Positions 34,170 to 41,508 of a stretch of 41,508 nt of DNA are shown piece after piece. Position 1 is the first letter of the stretch, and every line of letters begins with the position of its first letter. The DNA comes from Symsagittifera roscoffensis (taxonomy: Eukaryota; Xenacoelomorpha; Acoela; Convolutidae): NCBI RefSeq assembly GCF_963678635.1, contig NW_026971578.1, positions 10,001 through 51,508 of the forward strand. The letters run 5' to 3'. The translations under genes and the position numbers were made by a program. The notes under the pieces were generated by a model. It saw nothing but the letters and a program-made list of their open reading frames with translations, ran no database searches and had not been told where the DNA came from.

Positions 34170-36171
34170 TGACCTGCTGCATCTAGTTCTTTTCCCTCCT
34201 GTCTCATTTCCACCTGTTCTAAGCCATAGGGTGCCCTATACTTTCTTGTTGCACATTTCATGTCGTCCACCAATGCGACGTGCCCCTCCATCATGATCAT
34301 CCTGCCATCATCCCATATTGGTAGCATGTTCTCAAGTTCCTCCCTTTCAAGACCTTTCGCACCTCATATCCGGGGGGCTGCGAACCTCTCATCTTTTTCG
34401 CTTGCGTCGTCCATGAATTTATCTTCGCCTCGCTGGTGTGGAAGTAGACCGCCACCGTGTAGCCGATGAACAGGGGGTCCCAGCCATCAGTGAAGTATTT
34501 CTGCATTTCCTCCGTTGTCATCCTCGTCATTATGGATGGAACTACCAAGGGACTGTTCATTCCTAAGCTCATCCTCCTGACTATCGGGAACTCAGGCATG
34601 GCGGCTGGCAGGATTTCTTTCTCCATTATGGCCTCCAGCTCCCTCTTGACCAGTGCAAAGCACTCCTTCCAAGCAGGAATCCTCAAGATCTCTCGTCCGT
34701 CTGCCGTCAGTGGGTTCAAGTTGGGATACGTTTCGATGGGGCCCTCTCGCTTGCCTCCCATTATACATTGCATCTGCCCCCTGAAGTTGTACACTATCAG
34801 CTCGGCATCTTTGACTTTTCCAAAGAGTACCGTATTGCTCATTTGTGCCCTAAGCGCCTCCTGCTGACACCAATTGAGCTCCGTCCCATCCAGTACGCTG
34901 ATAAGACTCAAGTGCGTCACAGAGTAACGATACGTTGTTACCAGGGGATCTGGGAATGCGTACGTCATTGCTGGACCGTAAATGCAGGTCACCACCTCCT
35001 CTAGACCCCGGATTATCCCCACCGGGTCCGACCTCATTGCCAGGCACAGGTCCGTCAACAGAGGCATCCCTCCATTCATCTTCTTCCATTCTTCTCTCGA
35101 TGTTGGATTCTTATCTTCACCGGTCATGTGCCGATTCTGCATCATGAGGTATTGCACTAACAACGTCTTCAACCCCGCGGCACACTTTTAGGAGTAGGTT
35201 TCGATGCTCGAGTGGACTTTCCCCATAGACAGGGGCTCCCCATATTCCATCAATCGATGAAACGACACCAATTCCCCATGGGTCAAGAGTACTAGTGCCA
35301 GATACCCATCAACCCGAAGTGTCTCTACTCCTCGACCGCTGGGCCCATGTTGAACAAGTATCTGGGGTAGACCAAATATAAAGCCAAGAGCAGTCTGATG
35401 GGCATGCCCAGTATCTCCTGCACGAAGGCTCCAAAGATAGTGCTGTGGTGCCGAACATTCCTGCCATGAATTCTTTCCCCCAGCAAGGACTCAAGAACTA
35501 AAGAATCTCATGATCTCTTCTAGTCTTCAGCTCACCCTCGGCGTGCTCTCTCCAGAACCCTTCAATCGTCATTTCATTGGCGGCCGAGACAAATCTAGCC
35601 ACCGTCATGTCTCTTTCTTCGGCCAGCTCCAGTTGTTTCTCCAGAAAACTCCAGACTTGTTTCACGAGGGGTGGTGCTTCCTCGCTCGTCTTAATCGTGG
35701 CGTTCTCCAGCCTTGGTGTCAAAAATGGCCACCAGCTATTCTCTTGCGTCAGGCGATATTTCATCGACTCTAATTGTTTCTCCGTGTCGGCCACATTTTT
35801 TCTCTCGTTGCTCGGACCTCTAGACTTGCCGGCGAAATTTGTGATCTTCACCTCCATGCTCCGAAACCACAAGCTGGCCGTCAATTGGCTTATCGCCGGG
35901 TGATCGTCCCCGATGACTGGGCTGAACTTAAGTTGCCTGGCAAAGTTTGATATCTCTAGCAAGAGCACCTCGTCCAATACGATCAGGATGTCGGCTAATC
36001 CATAAAAGCCCCTCAGTGCATGAGAATTGCCCGCCCATGCCGCTGCCAATTCTGACTTGCGGAGCCTCAGGTTCGATGGCTCCAATTCCCGATTGGGGGC
36101 TGTCATTAGAATCCGCCAGAGGGTGCTATTAGGATCAAGACCGCGTACACGAATTGTAGGGCGGTTGGCAT
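34160..36171 (-). pseudogene. Gene A: ~670-residue unrecognised protein, nucleoprotein-like position
   Basis: The probable start is ATG at 36169-36171, 31 bases inside the joint with the retroelement, and the probable stop is TAG at 34160-34162. The frame breaks near 36106, 35500, 35340 and 34350, with one in-frame TAA at 35188-35190. Between breaks the coding signal is strong: 35498-36106 (203 codons), a bridging piece about 35340-35490, and 34297-35172 (291 codons). The last ~60 codons shift frame and include ENMLPIWDDGRMIMMEGHV. Typical segments are RGFYGLADILIVLDEVLLL, EILGMPIRLLLALYLVYPRY and EVVTCIYGPAMTYAFPDP. The protein is mostly alpha-helical in character, with few Cys and no signal peptide. 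Being first, large and followed by an acidic gene recalls a viral nucleoprotein, but I recognise no family signature. Confidence 0.55.
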
Positions 36172-36202
36172 ATTCGCGTATCCAGGGGATGTGGTGAACA
36201 CC

Positions 36203-36848
36203 ACTTCTTCGTCACGCCTATCAGCGCGTGTGCCATCAACCGCTGAAACGTGGCTGTGGCATTGCAAAGTCCAAACGGCATCCGTTTCCATTCAAACAGA
36301 CCCAACTCGCAGGCAAACCCTGTCTTGTCCCTGTCCTGCTTCCTTAGTGGTACCTGCCAAAAGGCCGAGCCTAGATCAAGAGTCGTAAAAAATTTTGCAT
36401 CACCTAACTTCGAGAGGCTTTCATCAATATTAGGTATGGGATAGGCATCCTCCACCGTGATGGAGTTCAGGTATCGAAAATCACAACAAAACCTCAACTG
36501 GTCGCCTTTCTTTTTGGCCATCACTACTCCACACGCCCACGGTGACTTGGATGGTTCTATCATGTCATACTCTAGTAACGTCTCGATTTCTTTTCTACAC
36601 GCGTCCGATTTGTGTGGGGTCATGCGCCTCGCCCCCTCCCTGTGTGGTACCGCGTTTTCCTCAAGTTCAATTTCATGCTCAACGAAATTACAACACCCGA
36701 TATCCACCTTATGCCTCGAAAAAACTTCCTCGTTCCGCTCTAGTACGTCCTTGATGGCTTCGAGCTGTTCATCTTTCAGTTAGCCCCTCAAATGTTCAAT
36801 CTCCAGCAGAACCGGTTTATCAGTTTGCATTTCATCTAGTGTGGGTCG
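36203..36848 (-). repeat. 646-bp RT-region duplication, left copy
   Basis: Aligns without gaps to 37762-38407 at a constant offset of 1559 bases; I count 12 differences (about 98 percent identity). The right limit is GTGGGTCG, present at the end of both copies and forming the joint with the end of the RNase H region. Confidence 0.92.
36203..36848 (-). pseudogene. Second, truncated RT copy lacking the YVDD box
   Basis: This copy covers the RT fingers and part of the palm, through TLDLGSAFWQVPL and KRMPFGLCNATATFQRLM. It ends at ALIGVTKK, four residues before the MCYVDD catalytic motif seen in the other copy. One base change turns a Lys codon into a stop near 36781, so the open part begins at about 36707. 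Downstream of the break the frame runs for some 20 foreign codons into the leader of gene A. It cannot make a working polymerase. Its few differences from the neighbouring copy (for example ACGVVMAKK against ACKVVMAKK) suggest a different parental element or later drift. Confidence 0.9.
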
Positions 36849-38512
36849 TACGTTTCCTTGTCCATGAAGGAGAAGCCATCTTTGATTTCAGGTCTGTCTG
36901 CCTCTCTTTGCTCTTGTCTCTCATAGAACTCCGTCTTCTTTCTCAAGCTGTCGGCATTCTGATGTTTATCTCGTGTTCTATGCTCAATTATCATGTTGTA
37001 TCCGTCCAGGCGAACTATCCACCTCCCAATGTAACTTTGGTCCATTGAGTACGTTTTCAGCCAGCTCAGTGCTCGGTTGTCGACTCGCAACTTGAATGGC
37101 TCACTGCCCAGGTATGCCCTGTATTTCTCGACAAAGGTAACCACCGCGAACATCTCTGCTTTCGGTGCCCCGTACTTCTTTTCCGTGTCTATCAGGACTT
37201 TGGTCCCGTACGCTATTGGTCTCAACACTGTCTTCCCATTCCATTCTTGTTCTTGGTGGAGAATCCCAGAAATTGCGACTACCGACGCATCCGTCTCCAG
37301 TACGTACATCCCTTTCTCAGTCGACATACCCATTACTGATGCCTCAGATAGCTCTTTTTTTATTCTCTGGAATGACTCTTCTGCTGCGTTGTTCCACGTG
37401 AACTTCTTGCCCTTGTGTCTCATTAATTGTTGCATCGGGTATACCTTGTCCGCGTAGCCTTTGATGAACTCTCTATAGTAGTTAGCGAAACCCAGGAAGC
37501 TCATCAACTGGTGCTCTGTCTTCGGTGATTTCCAGGTTAGGACTGCTTCCACGGCGTCCGTATCAGGTCTGATGCCGTGCTTGTATACCATCCTGCCTAA
37601 GTATTTTATTGAGTCCTTGAGTATCTCGCACTTTGATGGTTTACACTTTAGCCCCGACCTTTTCATGCATGCAAGCACTTCGTCAAGTCTCTCAATGTGG
37701 TCTTCCAGTGTTGGCGTCGCTATTACCACGTCATCCACGTAGCACATTACCAGATTGCCATACTTCTTCGTCACGCCTATCAGCGCGTGTGCCATCAACC
37801 GCTGAAACGTGGCTGTGGCATTGCAAAGTCCAAACGGCATCCGTTTCCATTCAAACAGACCCAACTCGCAGGCAAACCCTGTCTTGTCCCTGTCCTGCTT
37901 CCTTAGTGGTACCTGCCAAAAGGCCGAGCCTAGATCAAGAGTCGTAAAAAATTTTGCATCACCTAACTTCGAGAGGCTTTCATCAATCCTAGGTATGGGA
38001 TAGGCATCCTCTACCGTGATGAAGTTCAGGTATCGAAAATCACAACAAAACCTCAACTGGTCGCCTTTCTTTTTGGCCATCACTACTTTACACGCCCACG
38101 GTGACTTGGATGGTTCTATCATGTCATACTCTAGTAACGTCTCGATCTCTTTTCTACACGCGTCCAATTTTTGTGGGGTCATGCGCCTCGCCCCCTCCCT
38201 GTGTGGTACCGCGTTTTCCTCAAGTTCTATTTCATGCTCAACGAAATTACAACACCCGATATCCACCTTATGCCTCGAAAAAACTTCCTCGTTCCGCTCT
38301 AGTACGTCCTTGATGGCTTCGAGCTGTTCATCTTTCAGTTTGCCCCTCAAATGTTCAATCTCCGGCAGAACCGGTTTATCAGTTTGCATTTCATCTAGTG
38401 TGGGTCGCTTTGGAAAGTTCGAACAGCTCGACAGACCATCGTCCGTTTCTGACTTAAGTGATTTAATAAGACCTGTTGAACTTTTATTTTCTGCAATCGT
38501 CTCAAGATACAA
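36836..38512 (-). pseudogene. pol: Ty3/gypsy reverse transcriptase-RNase H
   Basis: The 558-codon frame opens with TTG, so it is the middle of a frameshifted polyprotein. RT motifs are clear: DQLRFCCDFRYLN (151-163), TLDLGSAFWQVPL with catalytic Asp193, KRMPFGLCNATATFQ (223-237), and CYVDDV with Asp260 and Asp261. LGFANYYREFIKGYAD follows at the thumb. RNase H follows: TDAS at 407-410, the Glu near 453, VDNRALSWL at 477-485 and HQNADSL at 517-523. All catalytic carboxylates appear present. The protein stops at residue 558 because a duplicated RT segment was joined there at GTGGGTCG; the expected integrase is missing. The entry side is shifted relative to the protease region near 38490. Copying takes place in cytoplasmic particles from a tRNA primer. 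Confidence 0.93.
37762..38407 (-). repeat. 646-bp RT-region duplication, right copy
   Basis: The copy embedded in the otherwise continuous pol region; partner of 36203-36848. Confidence 0.92.
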
Positions 38513-38999
38513 ATTTTGTCCCTGTTATTGGGACAATCAAAAACTTCATTTTGTTTTGAGTTCTCAATCGTTTCATATCGAGTTTTAACCGGTAAAGCAT
38601 ATCCCAGCTTCCTCCCTCTCTGTATCGTGATCGGTATACCAAGGGTATTCAACAAGACACTGACGCAGAGGCCGCTCTTCGTTATCGAGAATGATCTTCC
38701 TAAAACAGCAGCACTTTGACTATTAGGATTCGAAACTATACACACTTGCTTGTTGTCACTTAGTTCATTGTAATTTTTCATCCTCAAGCCGCTTCATTAG
38801 CTTTTAGCCTCACCCTCCTACTCAAGAATACCGGTGCTTTGTTTTCATTTGCCATTATTAAATTTACCGGTTTGATTGCGTACCTCCTATCCGGGTTCCG
38901 TATCCTGAACATTGCGTTATTTAGATCAACCGTTACGTCGAAATTCCTGATGAAGTCTCTGCCCAAAATGAATTTTCTACCACGATAAAGCTCATCCAC
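38395..38999 (-). pseudogene. Protease C-terminus and protease-RT spacer, two shifted frames
   Basis: The frame 38784-38999 encodes KFILGRDFIRNFDVTVDL, the typical C-terminal helix and strand region of a retropepsin (GRDF/GxD). The frame 38395-38787 encodes the linker towards RT (QSAAVLGRSFSITKSGLCVS). Both open without ATG (GTG and TTG) and are linked by frameshifts near 38960, 38787 and 38490. They are pieces of one gag-pol polyprotein between the 670-codon frame upstream and RT downstream. No other domain is seen. Confidence 0.8.
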
Positions 39000-40945
39000 A
39001 GGTTACGTTCCCCCAAATTGAGAGCTATTATCGGCGTCCTGCCCAGAACCCGAAGTGCCCCTTTGTTTGCAGCTGACAGCCGTATTCTCGAGTCTATCAA
39101 GTCACCTTTGTCAAAGCCCATCCGTTCCCAAGTTTCGATTGGTATGACGCTCAAGACTGCTCCCGTATCAAGTAACCCACGTAACTGAGTCTTTTGGCCA
39201 CTTATATCTAGCACGTGCCCTGTCACATCTGCCTCCGTCCCGATGTGCATTGCATCTTCTTCAAGCATGGCGCAGTGTCCAATCGATCTCACTTTCAACT
39301 CTTCTTTCCCTACGTAGATTTGCCCAATTAGGTCTTCGTCACATGTTATCATTGTCTTGGTATAGATGTTGATCCCATCTATATTTAGCATCACCTCGTG
39401 TGGACCATAAGCTTCAGTATACCTGTTATCAACACGTACCGACTTGCTGCCCCCTCTCGTGAGTAGTGCTCTCAACGCTCTAGAAATCGTTTGTGGGCTT
39501 ATACAACTCAAGTAATCTGCGTACACGTAAATGTGCATTATTGTCTGGTCGCTCGGTTCGCTCAAGTTTCTGGTTACCTCGTGGCCGCCCACTGTGATTA
39601 TCGACATAATTCTAGCCCCGATTTTCGTTATGCCGAATGGCTTTTCCGTCACCATTTTTACAGTGTTACAATTCCCGGTCTTTGTTGAGCCCGGTACGGC
39701 CTCTGGTGTTGAGTTTGATCCGGTTAATGCTTCGTTAAAATTCTGTCTTTCGATCTCCAGCTTTAGTCGTTGCTCTATTTCTTTCGCAGCCAGATCCTGT
39801 TTCACTTTGGCAATTGCTTCCGTCGCCGCTTTCTCATTATTCATCTCTAGAGAGTTCCCGACCGCGGATTCTATCGCACCATTAACATGTGTTACAGCTT
39901 TCACTGTTTTCGTCGGCAATTCCGTGCTTGGTGCTCCTAAGTTCCTAGATTCAAACTCGTTTTGCCTGTTCCGCTGATTCTGCACCGCCGCTAATGCCAA
40001 CTTATGTTTGAGGTGACTCCGGTCCTTGACCGCTTCCCAGAACAAGGGACAATCCATTCTGAAGTGCCCCTCCTGGTTACAGAAGAAGCATCTTGCGCCT
40101 ATCTTGATGATTAAGCCATTATAGTACTCGTGTTCCTCCATCTGGCTCATGTCCTCCTCATCCGGTGTGTATCCTAGGCTCTTCATGCCTTGTTTGTTTG
40201 TTGTGCAGTCAGCCACGTGGTGATCCGCCGACCCGCAGTTCGCGCATGATCTGCGCTTGTCCATATCATCTCTAGGTTTGTACCATGATGACCTCTGGGG
40301 TTGGCCTCCCCCTTGCGTGTTCCTGTTTTCTGAATATAAGTATTTCTTGGGCTTCATCAGCATGTATTCCCTTGATTTCTGTCTCATTTCTTCTGGGGTT
40401 GGTGCGCTGTCTTTCGACAATGTGTAGTATGTTGCTAACATTGTTCTTAAGTCATCACTTTTTACCCCATGAATGAACTTCGAGGCAATGCTAAAGTTTC
40501 TTCTGTTTGTCGACTCCTCTGGGTCACTACTTCTCCTCAAGCTCTCGAGGTCATCTAGGAACCGATCAATTGACTCGTCGTCCCTCTGCCTTCTCTTTTC
40601 AAATCGCATCATCGCTTGGTGACCCTTCATGCCTGCCCCGAATCGATTCAGCAACATTTCGAAGATCTTGTCCGCGGTATCGCGTTCTTCTACTTTCTTT
40701 GCAACCACGCATTTTAATGCCGTGCCTTCTAAGTTGCTGAGTATGGCTGTGCATGCTTGTCTTTCATCATTTAAGTTATCTTGCTCTAGGTGTAATCTCA
40801 TCACTTCCACCCAAGTGTCGATGCATCCATCGGAGTCGTCTTTGAATTCCTTTGGCTTCTTGAAAGTTTTTCTTGATTTTCCGTCTCTCCTATCGCTCGA
40901 GTCAGTGTTCCTCGTGGCGAAGGCCTCTAAAGTCCTGTTCATCAT
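38933..40945 (-). CDS. gag: Ty3/gypsy Gag-protease
   Basis: A 670-codon open frame starts at ATG 40943-40945. Residues about 25-200 form a helical capsid-like gag domain (FKDDSDGCIDTWVEVMRLHL). Two nucleocapsid zinc knuckles of the C-x2-C-x4-H-x4-C form lie at 234-247 (CANCGSADHHVADC) and 286-299 (CFFCNQEGHFRMDC). An aspartic protease follows, with LLDTGAVLSVIP at 591-602 as the catalytic loop. The frame leaves the true register near 38960, so the last dozen residues are wrong and the protease end lies in the next frame. Upstream, a single in-frame TAG at 40946-40948 separates it from more gag sequence, so the ATG used here may not be the native start. The region between the knuckles and the protease is long and partly coiled-coil-like. 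Confidence 0.92.
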   Translation of the reverse strand: MMNRTLEAFATRNTDSSDRRDGKSRKTFKKPKEFKDDSDGCIDTWVEVMRLHLEQDNLNDERQACTAILSNLEGTALKCVVAKKVEERDTADKIFEMLLNRFGAGMKGHQAMMRFEKRRQRDDESIDRFLDDLESLRRSSDPEESTNRRNFSIASKFIHGVKSDDLRTMLATYYTLSKDSAPTPEEMRQKSREYMLMKPKKYLYSENRNTQGGGQPQRSSWYKPRDDMDKRRSCANCGSADHHVADCTTNKQGMKSLGYTPDEEDMSQMEEHEYYNGLIIKIGARCFFCNQEGHFRMDCPLFWEAVKDRSHLKHKLALAAVQNQRNRQNEFESRNLGAPSTELPTKTVKAVTHVNGAIESAVGNSLEMNNEKAATEAIAKVKQDLAAKEIEQRLKLEIERQNFNEALTGSNSTPEAVPGSTKTGNCNTVKMVTEKPFGITKIGARIMSIITVGGHEVTRNLSEPSDQTIMHIYVYADYLSCISPQTISRALRALLTRGGSKSVRVDNRYTEAYGPHEVMLNIDGINIYTKTMITCDEDLIGQIYVGKEELKVRSIGHCAMLEEDAMHIGTEADVTGHVLDISGQKTQLRGLLDTGAVLSVIPIETWERMGFDKGDLIDSRIRLSAANKGALRVLGRTPIIALNLGERNLWMSFIVVENSFWAETSSGIST

Positions 40946-41508
40946 CTACCAAGTGCTTGCCCACGTCATGGCATCCGGACCTGCGTTGCTGTTAGCTGTT
41001 GAGTCCCCCGGGCCACTCATTGTATTTGATGCTCCATTTTTCATGATTGCTATGCTTACCGCATCCCGGTTTAAAGGCAACGGTGTCGATTGCCGTTTGT
41101 TCCTTTGTGGTTCCACAAAGTCAACTCTGGTGCCTTGCGTGCGATCCGCTGCCGGTCTTTCTTGTGAAGTAGAATTTTGCATCCAAGATTGCATCCAATT
41201 TCGCCTGTATTGCACACGAACTTTCGGCCTGATTCCTGTTCATTATATCCATTCTCTTTTCCAGGCTACCTAATTGGCTGTTGACATCATCATATCGGTT
41301 TTTTAACTGTTGCATATCTTTTTTGATGTTCTTATCTCGTTCTTCATTGGTGGCATCTACCTTGTCCGACATCTGCTGGAGTCTCTCGTCTGTCGCCTTA
41401 GCCTTGTTAAAATAACTATCCAGATACTCGTTTTTGTTGTATTTTAACTCTTTCCTTATTAAGTCTCTATCTTCCTCACTATACTTTAGTTTTTTGTCGA
41501 TCTGGTTT
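40946..41508 (-). pseudogene. Gag N-terminal region, frameshifted, cut by window edge
   Basis: Two frames abut. From the right edge to about 41180 one encodes a charged coiled-coil-like stretch (for example DMQQLKNRYDDVNSQLGSLE). From about 41215 to 40949 another encodes VDFVEPQRNKRQSTPLPLNR and ends at TAG 40946-40948, in register with the gag-protease frame that follows. One frameshift near 41180 and one stop therefore separate the pieces of a single gag gene. The gene continues beyond position 41508, where the 5' LTR and primer site would lie. Confidence 0.75.

Larger units (their letters stand above)
36203..41508 (-). mobile_element. Ty3/gypsy LTR retrotransposon, partial and rearranged
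   Basis: Gag, protease, reverse transcriptase and RNase H lie in order on the - strand. The 5' end (LTR and start of gag) lies beyond the right edge. The integrase and 3' LTR are absent: after RNase H the sequence jumps back to a second copy of the RT start, which is then cut at 36203. Frameshifts and stops show the copy is dead. Base composition is much richer in G and C than the left part of the window. Confidence 0.9.

Noticed and set aside
30355-34296. Many + strand frames of 60-237 codons opposite genes A-C
   Set aside because: They are antisense shadows of strongly coding - strand frames, with no motifs and Ser/Leu/Arg-rich composition expected from reversed Glu/Lys-rich codons.
36191-41273. 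+ strand frames opposite the gypsy element (for example 38016-38588 and 40629-41273)
   Set aside because: Antisense to unmistakable gag, protease and RT.

Overview
The window looks like repeat-rich, AT-rich DNA from an animal, most likely an invertebrate. No gene carries a bacterial-style ribosome binding site. Every recognisable coding relic is a eukaryotic retroelement or a eukaryotic virus-like element. There are long T-rich stretches without genes and splice-acceptor-like tracts. I cannot name the species, and I found no intact host gene, rRNA, tRNA, CRISPR array, riboswitch or confident promoter. Several open frames have no ATG, so their left-most codons are only frame limits, not starts.

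Layout, left to right. (1) 0.4-5.6 kb, + strand: strongly decayed Ty3/gypsy pol. There is an integrase fragment (about 455-1064), then reverse transcriptase (about 1991-2520), RNase H (about 2782-3145), and a second, diverged integrase fragment (about 4390-4700). (2) 5.6-9.3 kb: no supportable gene. (3) 9294-9706: a 413-bp non-autonomous transposon with hAT-like ends and an 8-bp target duplication. (4) 10.4-17.5 kb: a G-poor, A/C-rich block bounded by a 43-bp direct repeat. It holds a broken envelope-like (env) coding region with no gag or pol beside it. (5) 17.6-25.9 kb: AT-rich DNA with no gene seen. (6) 25.9-28.5 kb, + strand: a broken protein-primed family-B DNA polymerase of the Polinton/adintovirus/bidnavirus kind, with N-terminal zinc fingers and a missing central segment. 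(7) 28.5-30.1 kb: one unknown short frame, otherwise empty. (8) 30.2-36.2 kb, - strand, richer in GC: three compact overlapping or closely spaced genes (here A, B, C) that I do not recognise. The order is a large protein, then a small acidic Ser/Glu/Pro-rich protein, then a long protein, which resembles the start of a non-segmented negative-strand RNA virus genome. (9) 36.2-41.5 kb, - strand: a good but broken Ty3/gypsy element (gag with two CCHC knuckles, protease, RT, RNase H). Its RT region is duplicated, and the second copy is cut off in mid-gene and fused directly to block 8.

The genes do not form one pathway. The window reads as a graveyard where relics of several element classes lie next to or inside each other. 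The best candidate for something new is block 8 and its chimeric joint with the retroelement. One explanation is that a non-retroviral viral RNA was copied and captured by retrotransposon reverse transcriptase through template switching. That is inference: the viral identity of genes A-C rests on gene layout and composition, not on a recognised motif.
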